Below are positions 1 to 7,518 of a DNA stretch of 33,956 nt, one piece after another. Under the pieces are notes generated by a model. It was given only the letters and a program-made list of their open reading frames with translations, had not been told where the DNA came from and did not search any database. The stretch is from Nodosilinea sp. P-1105. GTDB lineage: Bacteria > Cyanobacteriota > Cyanobacteriia > Phormidesmidales > Phormidesmidaceae. The DNA is taken from assembly GCF_012911975.1 (NCBI RefSeq), contig NZ_SMDQ01000062.1:1-33956 (forward strand), given 5' to 3'. The position numbers were made by a program, and so were the translations under genes. The stretch's first letter is position 1; each line of letters starts with the position of its first letter.

Positions 1-171
<171 letters not shown>

Positions 172-200
172 TTTTGGCTAGTCCATTGATTGATTAGCGC

Positions 201-228
201 AAAGCGCTCCCTTCCGGGGGCGCTTTTG
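201..228 (+). terminator. Rho-independent terminator after psbA
   Basis: An AAAGCGC arm pairs with GCGCTTT, extended inward by TCCC against GGGG, around a TTCC loop, and the 3' arm runs into TTTT. It sits about 30 bases after the psbA stop and nothing downstream on this strand looks co-transcribed. Confidence 0.75.
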
Positions 229-296
229 CTTTGTCCCTGGGCATGATTGCTACGCAGGAGCGATAGAATTCAAACAAGCCTTCCAATCCTGCTTTT

Positions 297-664
297 ATGC
301 TTGCTGTCCCCACTACATCGCACCCAAGCAATATCTGGCCCTTGAGCTACAGAGCCACATTCGCCATGAGTATCGGCGAGGTCTGGTGTATGCCATGGCG
401 GGCAGCACCGATAACCATGACCGCATTGCCTTTAACCTGCTAAAAGCTATTGATAACCACTTGGGAGCTGACTCAGACTGCCAGTTTTATTCGGGCAATG
501 TCAAAGTCAACTACCGAGACGAGTTTTACTACTACCCTGATGCGTTTGTGACCTGTGACCTGAGGGATAGGCGCTACCGCTACCCTAAAGGGCATGACCG
601 AAACCCTGACCGATGCCTCAAAGCTGGCCGAAGCCCGCCAAAAACTGCTACCGCTGGTGCTTAG
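297..664 (+). pseudogene. Uma2-family endonuclease remnant (frameshifted and truncated)
   Basis: From about 302 to 593 one frame reads like the N-terminal half of a Uma2/DUF820 restriction-endonuclease-like protein, a family abundant in cyanobacteria: IAPKQYLALE, then HEYRRGLVYAMAG, then DNHDRIAFNLL, SGNVKVNY and YYYPDAFVTCD. The only ATG that would give the usual N-terminus (297, MLAVPT) is in a different frame, implying an indel near 310-318; in the good frame the first ATG (386) is already inside the domain. After about 593 similarity stops and the frame runs into an unrelated tail ending at 664. The middle and C-terminal parts of the fold are absent, so it is unlikely to be active. A possible C-terminal piece lies at 2758-2898. 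Confidence 0.7.
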
Positions 665-674
665 CCTGTTTGCC

Positions 675-974
675 CTAATCTAATGCCTTGGCAGGACAAC
701 TAAGTTCGAGAGCACTGCAAAAGCTATTGAGACGAGCTAACAGCGCATTGTAGTAAATATAAGCATCTTCACGTTCCTGTTCGAGATAGTTGTATAAGGT
801 CAGCTCTGGCTCTGGGGCTAAATTATCTGTGGGAATGTCCAAGCCTGCTGCACTCAAGCGCGTTGCGGCGATCGCGATCAGGAATGAGCCAATCGTATGG
901 GCCTTGCCGTTGCGAAGATCGTTTAATCCAGGCAAAATCAATTCTGCCCCCGGCAAATCATTGAGACTCATCAT
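675..974 (-). CDS. Small hypothetical protein, partner of the upstream nucleotidyltransferase
   Basis: A 99-residue soluble protein with no membrane segment. I do not recognise a named domain; it has LNDLPGAELILPGLNDLRNG near the N-terminus and a helical C-terminal half (NYLEQEREDAYIYYNALLAR). It begins with two ATGs (974 and 971) inside the 3' end of the nucleotidyltransferase gene, a 17-base overlap that implies translational coupling. Small genes of this sort recur beside DUF6036-type nucleotidyltransferases as I recall, so a toxin-antitoxin-like or regulatory partnership is an inference. It is the last gene of the three-gene minus-strand cluster that starts with the TIR protein. Confidence 0.7.
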   Translation of the reverse strand: MMSLNDLPGAELILPGLNDLRNGKAHTIGSFLIAIAATRLSAAGLDIPTDNLAPEPELTLYNYLEQEREDAYIYYNALLARLNSFCSALELSCPAKALD

Positions 975-1515
975 TCGACTGCCTTTTATTTAATTTCTGT
1001 GCGATAAAACTTTCAACCTTGCTTCTAAGCAAATTAGGATTCAGAGCCGGAAATCTAATTAATTCCGGTTCAATGACCTCAAATCCATCTCTCAGGTCTG
1101 CCAAAGAAAATAAGTTCTGAGCATACATAGCTTCAACATCCTTAATATCCCGATCAAATCCTCTGGCTAGCTTGGAGAGAGCCTGAGAGGTAAAGTCGTA
1201 ATGATAAAACGAAATTGAGCCCTGTTTGCTAATGAATACGCTTCTATCGCGCCATCCGGGCAAAGGAGGCAAAAAATCTTGTGGAGAAGCTAGCTCAATA
1301 TTAATGTTTAAGTCTTGCTTCAGTTTCGCGATCGCCTGAAAAATACCTGAAGGCTCAGGGTCAAGACGAATATCGACATCCACTGTTGAACTACGCCAGC
1401 CAACCAAGAGAGCACTAGCGCCACCTGTAAAGTAGATGCAGCCTGAACCTCGGGCTTCTCTACCCAACACTTGCATCAGTTGATTTATTCTTTGAGGGTC
1501 AATGTTTGAGCGCAT
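958..1515 (-). CDS. DUF6036-like nucleotidyltransferase-fold protein
   Basis: A 185-residue protein with the minimal nucleotidyltransferase signature: GGAS at residues 31-34, then ten residues, then VDVDI with Asp46 and Asp48, the h-G-G/S...D-x-D pattern that binds metal and NTP in Pol-beta-type enzymes. Further conserved-looking blocks are ASPQDFLPPLPGW and YHYDFTSQALSKLARG. It resembles proteins annotated as DUF6036 or AbiEii-like nucleotidyltransferases; the substrate is unknown. The ATG at 1515 is chosen because it gives the family-like opening MRSNIDPQRINQLM. The gene starts 30 bases after the TIR-TatA stop and overlaps the next ORF by 17 bases, so the three genes are probably one transcript. 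Confidence 0.82.
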   Translation of the reverse strand: MRSNIDPQRINQLMQVLGREARGSGCIYFTGGASALLVGWRSSTVDVDIRLDPEPSGIFQAIAKLKQDLNINIELASPQDFLPPLPGWRDRSVFISKQGSISFYHYDFTSQALSKLARGFDRDIKDVEAMYAQNLFSLADLRDGFEVIEPELIRFPALNPNLLRSKVESFIAQKLNKRQSNDESQ

Positions 1516-1545
1516 AAAATCTGTAGTTTTACCTATTTCTAGCCT

Positions 1546-2694
1546 TCAATTATCTTCCTCTTTTCTCTCCACTGCCTCAGCTTCCACCCTCGCTGCTTCC
1601 TTTTTAAACTCTTCCTCAAACTCTCGGGAAGCATCCTGAAATCCCTTAATAGCTTTACCCAAACTACGACCAATATCAGGTAACATCTTTGGGCCAAAAA
1701 TTAGTGCTGGTATTAAAACTAGAGCCACCATGTCAAGCCATCCAAAGCTAAAAGCATGTTTACTTTTTTTGTCTGACGAAACATTCGAATCGTCTATCTC
1801 AGAACCACTTTTCTCTTTACTTATATCAGTACCACTCTTCTCAGTGGCACTTAGAAGTAGATCGTCCTTATGAATAGTAGGATGCAAAGCTGGCCTAAAA
1901 AATCTACTAGTTGTAGATATCAAAGCTACTACCCACCCTAGACTACCTACAAGCCACCAAAGAACTTTTCGTCGATCGGTAAAGATTTCTGATGCTGGCA
2001 TTCCCTCATCCCGGCTTGGCTGCTCAGTCCCTTCAATGCGTTCTTCTGATTCTTGATATTCGGTCTCTTTTTGCTCCACAGAAAGTAGATCTTTCTGTCG
2101 ATTTTCCTGTTTCCATCGCTGGGTTTCGGCCTGCATTAGCCGGTGTTGCTCAGCGGCCAGTCTCTCCTGTTCTTGTTTCTCTCGTTCTAATCGGTCAGTT
2201 TCTTCTTGCTGTCGTTTCAATTTTTCCGCTTCTCGCTGGGCATTCAGGGAGTTAACCACCTGGCGTAGACCTTGCTCTACATCAAAGAAGGCTTCGGCTC
2301 TGTCTGGCCAGCGGGTAATAGGTTTACCATCTTTGGGCAATACCTGAAGCTTCTGGAACGGGCTGTATTGCCAGCCACAGGTTTCTAGGATGATCGGAAT
2401 TACCCTGGCGGTGCCTTCCTGGTGACGCTGAACGGCCCTCTGCATTTCGGTTTCGTAGCAATAGTCAGAGGCCAAAAAGTGGCGAGTAATCAGGAGCAGC
2501 ACCATATCGGCTTTTTCCAGGTTGGTTTTTATCTCTGTGGCCCACTCAGCTCCGGCTTCGATCTGGCGGTCTTGCCAGGTGCTGACTTTGCCCTCTCGCA
2601 GCAGCAGCTTTAGATGGTAGTTAACCAGCTCATCCTTGAGTCCTTCATCCCGATGGGAGTAGGAGATAAATACATTTAGCGCCTCGTCTGCCAT
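1546..2694 (-). CDS. TIR-domain protein fused to a C-terminal TatA/Hcf106-like membrane domain
   Basis: A 382-residue multidomain protein. Residues 6-150 are a bacterial TIR domain: VFISYSHRDE, WQDRQIEAGAEW, ADMVLLLITRHFLASDYCYE, ending RQVVNSL. Glu83 in YETEMQRA lies where catalytic TIRs carry the Glu needed for NAD+ cleavage. Residues 151-225 are a highly charged predicted coiled coil. Residues 244-261 form one hydrophobic segment (LWWLVGSLGWVVALIS). After a Ser/Lys-rich linker, residues 317-356 look like TatA/TatB/Hcf106: a short hydrophobic helix, the FGPK..LP hinge (333-339), and an amphipathic helix GRSLGKAIKGF, then an acidic/basic tail. Tat subunits normally start with this domain; here it is at the C-terminus of a signalling enzyme. 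It heads a minus-strand cluster with the nucleotidyltransferase. A membrane-damaging immune effector is an inference. Confidence 0.88.
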   Translation of the reverse strand: MADEALNVFISYSHRDEGLKDELVNYHLKLLLREGKVSTWQDRQIEAGAEWATEIKTNLEKADMVLLLITRHFLASDYCYETEMQRAVQRHQEGTARVIPIILETCGWQYSPFQKLQVLPKDGKPITRWPDRAEAFFDVEQGLRQVVNSLNAQREAEKLKRQQEETDRLEREKQEQERLAAEQHRLMQAETQRWKQENRQKDLLSVEQKETEYQESEERIEGTEQPSRDEGMPASEIFTDRRKVLWWLVGSLGWVVALISTTSRFFRPALHPTIHKDDLLLSATEKSGTDISKEKSGSEIDDSNVSSDKKSKHAFSFGWLDMVALVLIPALIFGPKMLPDIGRSLGKAIKGFQDASREFEEEFKKEAARVEAEAVERKEEDN

Positions 2695-2757
2695 GCCCGA
2701 TGGTGCTCTTGGGGTCGTCTTATTATAGTTTCAACCCAGCGGGCAAAGTTTCCCTAA

Positions 2758-2898
2758 CTACCTATGGTTGACGGGGTTACCCTACAGGCGGGCCACTATA
2801 CGACGGTGCAAAGTTTTCAGACGGGGGCGATCGCACCGCTGGCGTTCCCAAACATCGACGTTGCCGTCGAGGAATTGCTCATTCAGGCCCAAACTTAG
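2758..2898 (+). pseudogene. Possible Uma2-like C-terminal fragment
   Basis: Between a stop at 2755 and the TAG at 2896 one frame encodes 46 residues including LQAGHYTTVQSFQTGAIAPL and FPNIDVAVEELL. This resembles the last strand-helix of Uma2 proteins (a Q-x-G...sfP.l.l.v..LF pattern), but the match is weak and from memory. No good start or ribosome-binding site is seen. It is on the same strand as the Uma2 remnant at 297-593, with the TIR cluster lying between them on the other strand. Confidence 0.35.
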
Positions 2899-2909
2899 CT
2901 TGTCGCTTC

Positions 2910-3830
2910 CTATAGTCGATGGGCCAAGTACACCTCTGCCGCCGCCCGGTGCAGCAGTGAGTGGCGAAAGATCAAGTCATCCATGGCTTTGCCATAGCCG
3001 CCGCCGATCACACAGGCGACGGGGTAGCCTGCCTTGACGCAGGTTTCTAGCACATAGCGATCGCGCCCATAGATCCCCGTATTGCTCAGGGCCAGCTTAC
3101 CCAGCAGGTCATCCCGGTGGGGGTCGGTACCGGCGTCGTAGAGCACCAGATCCGGTTGCACCTGGGTCAGCAAATCCGGCAGGTACTGGGCCAGACAGTG
3201 CAGATAGGCCTCATCCTCCAGTCCCAGGGCCAGGGGCACATCCAGATCGCTAACCTGCTTGCGGGCCGGAAAATTCTCCTGGCAGTGCATAGAAAAGGTA
3301 AACACCCCGGGGTCATCCCGAAAAATCCAGGCGGTGCCATCCCCCTGGTGGACGTCCAGATCGAGAATTAGCACGCGGTTGACGCGGCCTTGTTTTTGGA
3401 GGACTCGGGTGGCGATCGCCAGGTCGTTAAAAATACAAAACCCGGCTCCATAGTCGGGGAAGGCATGGTGGGTGCCCCCGGCCGTGTTGCAGGCCAGCCC
3501 CTGTTCCAGGGCCAGCTTAGCGGTCAGAATCGTACCCCCCAAGGCGGTGCAGGTGCGTTTTACCAGGGCGGGGCTCCAGGGGAGGCCAATGCGGCGCTGG
3601 GCTTTGGGGTCGAGGGTACCCTGGCGGTAGCCCTGCACATAGTCGGGATGGTGCACCAGCTCTAGCCAGTCTTGGGGTGGTTCCCCCGGTTGGTAAATTT
3701 GGTCGGGGGTAATTACGCCGTCTTGCAACAGGCGATTGCACAGCAGTTTAAACTTCGGCATCGGAAACCGATGGCCAGGGGGCAAGGGCACCACATAGTT
3801 GGGGTGGTAGATTACGGGAAGCTGGCTCAA
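2910..3830 (-). CDS. Histone deacetylase-fold hydrolase (class IV-like)
   Basis: A 306-residue arginase/deacetylase-fold enzyme. Visible active-site motifs: GGTHHAF with the His121-His122 charge-relay pair, LDLDVHQGDGT with zinc ligands Asp159 and His161, and NAGTD-type YDAGTDPHRDD with the third zinc ligand Asp236; GGGY near residue 277 supplies the transition-state Tyr. Bacterial members hydrolyse acetylated polyamines or other small amides; the substrate here cannot be read. The frame begins at a TTG (3830), 14 bases after the stop of the upstream membrane-protein gene; no ATG precedes the conserved HPNYVVPLPPGHRFP block, so a TTG start is accepted. Length is normal for the short bacterial class. 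Confidence 0.9.
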   Translation of the reverse strand: MSQLPVIYHPNYVVPLPPGHRFPMPKFKLLCNRLLQDGVITPDQIYQPGEPPQDWLELVHHPDYVQGYRQGTLDPKAQRRIGLPWSPALVKRTCTALGGTILTAKLALEQGLACNTAGGTHHAFPDYGAGFCIFNDLAIATRVLQKQGRVNRVLILDLDVHQGDGTAWIFRDDPGVFTFSMHCQENFPARKQVSDLDVPLALGLEDEAYLHCLAQYLPDLLTQVQPDLVLYDAGTDPHRDDLLGKLALSNTGIYGRDRYVLETCVKAGYPVACVIGGGYGKAMDDLIFRHSLLHRAAAEVYLAHRL

Positions 3831-3844
3831 GACCCCGCTGTATC

Positions 3845-4726
3845 CTACATCAACGACGATAGGGAACGTCGCTGCCGCAGGTCGAGGGTGTGGGCAATGC
3901 TGGCCTCAGACCAGTCTAGGGGCAGGGCTTCATTATCAGGGATGACCATCGGCTGATGGGGCCCCGCAGGAGAGGTAGCCAGGGGTGCCCCTGGAGGTAC
4001 CTCTGACGGTGCCCCTGACGAGGTTGGCGGAACAGGCTGGACGCCAGACCCATTGCGCTCAGACCCATTGCGCTCAGACCCATTGATCTGAGCGCGGACA
4101 AGGGCCGCCTCTGGCTTGGGTTGATCGGCTGCGATCGCCGCCTCAAGCGCTGCCTTGCCCGGTACCACCACCCCATCCCGCTGGGGGGAATAGGGGGACA
4201 ATCGCTTTGGCTGGGGGGGAAGTTTGGGGGTGGGGCGTCGCTTCGCCGTGGGGCGTCGCTTGCGCCGTACCGGTCGCGGTGGTGCTTTCGCCTGTTGGGC
4301 AATCACAAAACAGCCAAAGCTACACAGGCCGACTAAGCTCAGTAATCCCCAGGTGGTGATGCCACCGCTGAAGCGACGACTCGACGACTCAGTTACCGCC
4401 TCCTGGTCAGGAGACAGTGGGGAGGCGTCAGGGGCCTGAGGGAGCTGATCTCTGAACACCACCGTAGGCGGTGCTACTCGTTCAGCTGTAGCAGGGGCAG
4501 CCTCAGAAATCGGCGGTTCGGTAAACATCAGGCGGTTATAGGCGACCGCCGAGACGCAAATCAGCCCAAACCATAGCCCCCCTAGCAAAAACATGGAGCG
4601 ATACGTCAACAGCTGAGCCCAGAACAGCCGAGACATGAACGCCGGTTCCCGGGACTCAGTAAATAACTGTGGCTCCGCAGACCCTGATCGAGGGCGACGG
4701 GATGAGTTCAAAGAATGCTGCACCAT
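3845..4726 (-). CDS. Proline-rich two-helix membrane protein of unknown function
   Basis: A 293-residue protein I cannot assign to a family. A polar N-terminus of about 35 residues precedes a transmembrane segment (about 41-63, MFLLGGLWFGLICVSAVAYN); a periplasmic-type Pro/Ala/Ser-rich linker leads to a second segment (about 123-143, WGLLSLVGLCSFGCFVIA). A strongly basic patch follows (RPVRRKRRPTAKRRP), then a long Pro/Ala/Ser-rich tail with a short repeat (GSERNGSERNGS). ATG at 4726. Both ends should lie on the same side of the membrane, with the basic patch cytoplasmic if the positive-inside rule applies. It stops 14 bases before the deacetylase-fold gene, so the two may be co-transcribed. 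Confidence 0.7.
   Translation of the reverse strand: MVQHSLNSSRRPRSGSAEPQLFTESREPAFMSRLFWAQLLTYRSMFLLGGLWFGLICVSAVAYNRLMFTEPPISEAAPATAERVAPPTVVFRDQLPQAPDASPLSPDQEAVTESSSRRFSGGITTWGLLSLVGLCSFGCFVIAQQAKAPPRPVRRKRRPTAKRRPTPKLPPQPKRLSPYSPQRDGVVVPGKAALEAAIAADQPKPEAALVRAQINGSERNGSERNGSGVQPVPPTSSGAPSEVPPGAPLATSPAGPHQPMVIPDNEALPLDWSEASIAHTLDLRQRRSLSSLM
4046..4087. repeat. 15-bp tandem repeat inside the Pro-rich membrane protein gene
   Basis: The unit AGACCCATTGCGCTC occurs twice in full and then a third time partly (AGACCCATTGATCTG diverges). The period is a multiple of three and encodes the repeated SERNG residues, so it can vary in copy number without breaking the frame. Confidence 0.85.
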
Positions 4727-4839
4727 AATGGCCCCATGGACAAGTCAACCAGTTACGTGAGTAGTGCACATGCTGCCCATTGTAAGCGGTGTTGGCCGGA
4801 TGGCACAGCCTCAAACCCTGATCTCAGGGTCTCAGGGCA

Positions 4840-5769
4840 CTAAAGCTGCGCTAGCTTGGGCACAAAATTTCGCGGATTTTGGGCCACCCATCCCTGGGCC
4901 GAATTTAGGCGCACTTCAAAAAAGAGGATGGAATCAGGGCTCTGATTCGTAGCTGCCAACTGCCCTAAAGTATCTCCCTGGCGGAGGGACTGCCCCACAG
5001 ACACCTTGACATTGGCCAAGTTAGCATAGCGGGTCTGCAACCCTTGGGCATGGTTCACCACCACTAGCTTGCCGTAGACCGGGTCATCTCCGGCAAAGGC
5101 AACCGTGCCAGGACCGACAACCAATATCGGGGTATCGGCTGGACTGGATAGGCCAATGCCAGTGTTAAACACCACTTGGTCCTGATTCGCATCCGGTTGC
5201 CAGCCATAGTTCAACACCACCGGAGCCGGAGTCGGTAGTGGATATCCCTGCAAGGGGCTGCGGCTAGAGGTCTCGTTAGCGGGGCCGCTGTTAGCATTTA
5301 CCGCTGTGCGAATACCCGGGAACCAATTGACCCCAGGGACGAAAATGGTGCTGGGCACAGTGCTGGTGCAACCATTCATCTCAAATAGCAGGTCGGCGCG
5401 GCTTTGGTAAGCTTCTGCTACGTTCGCCCAGGTTTGCCCAGCGGCCACACTAGCCCGAATGCCATTATAAGGAGGAATCACCAGCTCTTGGCCTGCGACT
5501 ACCTGGCCATCTTGGGCAGAGGGATTCAACCCCATGATGGTGGTGGGTAGCAAGTTGTGGTCCTGGGCAATGGACTCTAAGGTTTCCCCTGGGGCTACCC
5601 GGTGTTGGCTTAGGCGCGATAGGACTGGGGCTCGACAAGTGTTAGTCTGCCCGCGGGTTTCCGTCTCTTGGTCTGCGATCGCCGGGGGGGTTGGCCCTAT
5701 CCCCAGTCCTCCAGCAACAATGATGCCCATCACAACACCAGTAGCGGGCTTTAACGTCAGGGGAACCAT
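4840..5769 (-). CDS. LysM-domain protein with degenerate M23 (LytM) domain
   Basis: Starting at the ATG at 5769 the protein is 309 residues, opening with a signal-peptide-like stretch (MVPLTLKPATGVVMGIIVAG ... AIA). A LysM peptidoglycan-binding domain follows (HRVAPGETLESIAQDHNLLP to GQELVIPP), then a second LysM-like segment (VAAGQTWANVAEAYQSR), and a C-terminal LytM/M23 fold (GIGLSSPADTPILVVGPGTV, YGKLVVVNHAQG, GQSLRQGDTLGQLAAT). The zinc ligands are gone: the usual F-H-x-G-x-D reads FNTGIGL, and the H-x-H before FE reads ILFFE. This is the pattern of non-catalytic EnvC/NlpD-like activators, so a role in binding the wall and controlling amidases or septation is inferred. A TTG at 5781 is an alternative start. 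It is divergent from htrA. Confidence 0.88.
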   Translation of the reverse strand: MVPLTLKPATGVVMGIIVAGGLGIGPTPPAIADQETETRGQTNTCRAPVLSRLSQHRVAPGETLESIAQDHNLLPTTIMGLNPSAQDGQVVAGQELVIPPYNGIRASVAAGQTWANVAEAYQSRADLLFEMNGCTSTVPSTIFVPGVNWFPGIRTAVNANSGPANETSSRSPLQGYPLPTPAPVVLNYGWQPDANQDQVVFNTGIGLSSPADTPILVVGPGTVAFAGDDPVYGKLVVVNHAQGLQTRYANLANVKVSVGQSLRQGDTLGQLAATNQSPDSILFFEVRLNSAQGWVAQNPRNFVPKLAQL

Positions 5770-5931
5770 GGCACTCAGCAAAAAATATCAATAGTCCAAT
5801 CATAATCAACCAGCCTCATCATCAACGGGACTTAGTCCTGAACCTAGGGCTGGCAACGAAAATTTCCTGAGAAGGGACCCCATTGGCGAGTACAGTTGGG
5901 CATTTGGCAGCGGTTGAAATGCTTTCATCGG

Positions 5932-6020
5932 AGCGAATATTCGCTACATTAAGGGCAGTATGACTTAATGTTATTCGGGGCTAGTTCCTTAGCATAGGTA
6001 TACCCTGTATCCGGTTAACC
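5932..6020. promoter_or_regulatory. Cluster of palindromes in the divergent LysM/htrA promoter region
   Basis: Four perfect dyads lie within 90 bases upstream of htrA: AGCGAATATTCGCT (5932-5945), ACATTAAG...CTTAATGT (5946-5953 with 5964-5971), GGTATACC (5997-6004) and GGTTAACC (6013-6020). An AT-rich TATATA at 6033-6038 could be the htrA -10 element. Such clustered dyads suit operator sites for a dimeric regulator, but no known binding consensus was recognised. Confidence 0.4.
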
Positions 6021-6070
6021 AGGGTTAGTATTTATATAGAGAACGAGAACCGGCTTGGCCGTGACACAGC

Positions 6071-6078
6071 GAGGAAAG
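6071..6078 (+). promoter_or_regulatory. Ribosome-binding site fixing the htrA start
   Basis: GAGGAAAG lies just upstream of the ATG at 6082, with the GAGG core seven bases from it. This favours 6082 over the in-frame TTG (6055) and GTG (6061), which have no comparable site. Confidence 0.65.
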
Positions 6079-6081
6079 ATA

Positions 6082-7341
6082 ATGGGTCCGTTACCAAAGC
6101 AACCCTTTCCAAAGCAATTGGTATGGCTTTCGGCTGCACTGGTCGCAGGCGGCGGCGCTGGATGGGCAGCGCATTCTTATGTGTCAGAGGCAGTGCCATC
6201 CTCGGAAGCGGCTGTGTCCCTCGACCAGGGGGATGTGGCCCAGACGGTACCAACCTCCTTGCGTACCCTGGTAGAGCCAGCCCCCGAGACCACGGCTCAG
6301 GTGCCAGTGGGGTTTAATGGGGCCAATTTTATTGCGGCGGCTGTGGAGCGAGTTGGCCCAGCGGTGGTGCGCATTGACGCCGAGCGGTCAGTGTCGTCCA
6401 TGGCCCCTGATGGCTTGAATAACCCTTTCTTTCGTCGCTTCTTTGGGGATGAAATGCCCCCCGAGCTGGAATCAGACCGTTTAGAACAAGGCACAGGCTC
6501 GGGTTTTATTTTGAACAGCAACGGTCAAATTCTGACCAATGCCCATGTAGTTGAAGGGGCTGATACCGTAGAAGTTACCCTCCGGGATGGACGCACCTTT
6601 GATGGACAGGTGGTGGGTATTGACACAGTGACTGACGTGGCAGTGGTGAAAATCGAGTCCACCGATCTACCTTCGGTGCAGCTGGGCAGTACGGAGAACC
6701 TATCCCCAGGGCAATGGGCGATCGCGATTGGCAATCCCCTAGGCCTAGACAATACGGTTACTGCTGGTATCATCAGTGCTCTGGGACGTACCAGTAACCA
6801 AGTGGGCATCCCCGATAAGCGGGTGCAGTTCATTCAAACCGACGCGGCGATCAATCCCGGTAATTCTGGTGGCCCCTTGCTAAACGACCAAGGGGAAGTG
6901 ATTGGCATGAATACGGCCATTCGCGCCAATGCCCAGGGGTTGGGATTTGCCATCCCCATCGAAACCGCTAAGCGCATTGCCGATCAGCTGTTTGAAACTG
7001 GCGAGGTGGAGCATCCCTTCCTCGGTATTCAAATGGTGACCATGTCCCCTGAAATGGTGGATCGGGTGAACCAGGAAGAAGGCTTGAACCTGAAGCACGA
7101 TGGGGAGTCAGGGGTCCTGATTGTGCGGGTATTGCAAGATAGCCCGGCCCGCGAGGCTGGCCTGCAAGTGGGCGATGTGATCAAGGCGATCGATGGTAAG
7201 CCCATGACTGAACCAGCCGAGGTGCAAGCCGCCGTTGAAAACAGTGACATTGGCGATCGCCTCACCCTGTCCATCAGTCGCAATGGCACTGAGCGCTCCC
7301 TGGACGTACAGCCAGGGCCGATGCCTGACGATTTACGCTAG
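6082..7341 (+). CDS. HtrA/Deg-family serine protease with PDZ domain
   Basis: A 419-residue member of the cyanobacterial HhoA/HhoB/HtrA group. An N-terminal membrane anchor or uncleaved signal (residues 12-30, LVWLSAALVAGGGAGW) is followed by a trypsin-like domain with the catalytic triad visible: His155 in LTNAHVV, Asp185 in DTVTDVAVVK and Ser262 in NPGNSGGPL. One C-terminal PDZ domain (about 315-410) has GLQVGDVIKAIDGKP. These proteases degrade or refold damaged proteins in the periplasm or lumen under heat and light stress. Which paralogue it is cannot be decided, so no symbol is given. The ATG at 6082 is preferred because of its GAGG site. It is transcribed away from the LysM gene across a palindrome-rich region. 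Confidence 0.94.
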   Translation: MGPLPKQPFPKQLVWLSAALVAGGGAGWAAHSYVSEAVPSSEAAVSLDQGDVAQTVPTSLRTLVEPAPETTAQVPVGFNGANFIAAAVERVGPAVVRIDAERSVSSMAPDGLNNPFFRRFFGDEMPPELESDRLEQGTGSGFILNSNGQILTNAHVVEGADTVEVTLRDGRTFDGQVVGIDTVTDVAVVKIESTDLPSVQLGSTENLSPGQWAIAIGNPLGLDNTVTAGIISALGRTSNQVGIPDKRVQFIQTDAAINPGNSGGPLLNDQGEVIGMNTAIRANAQGLGFAIPIETAKRIADQLFETGEVEHPFLGIQMVTMSPEMVDRVNQEEGLNLKHDGESGVLIVRVLQDSPAREAGLQVGDVIKAIDGKPMTEPAEVQAAVENSDIGDRLTLSISRNGTERSLDVQPGPMPDDLR

Positions 7342-7518
7342 GGCTCCGAAATCCCCTCCCTGGGAGGGGTAGAGTAGGTCAATCCAAGCCCAAAGAGACC
7401 CAACCCGCCCTTTGGGTAACCCTCCGTGGGAGGGGACAGTTAAGTCTTGCTGTGTTGAGGCAACCTCAATGAAGACAAAAGGCTTTTGCAAAGCGCTTCT
7501 AGCTTGACAGACCACTAG
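7342..7518 (-). repeat. Dispersed repeat, copy A (about 175 bp)
   Basis: Read on the minus strand it runs from CTAGTGGTCTGTCAAG through GCTTTGCAAAAGCCTTTT, GAGGTTGCCTCAACACA and two GGGAGGGG hairpins to GGATTTCGGAGCCCTAG. The same order of blocks, at high identity, occurs in plus orientation at 29808-29999, and the first 70 bases again at 29688-29760. Hairpins are at 7353-7369 (CCCCTCCC/GGGAGGGG) and 7420-7434. It fills the gap between htrA and the next gene and reaches into that gene's stop codon. Both ends carry CTAG. It may double as a transcription terminator. Confidence 0.75.

Noticed and set aside
1546..1760. Reading the TatA-like part as a separate tatA gene
   Set aside because: The frame is continuous with the TIR domain over 382 codons and there is no start codon with a ribosome-binding site before the TatA-like helix.
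3916..4302. Minus-strand ORF of 128 residues inside the Pro-rich membrane protein gene
   Set aside because: It is a shadow in another frame of a GC-rich, repeat-containing gene; the longer frame has membrane helices and a good start.
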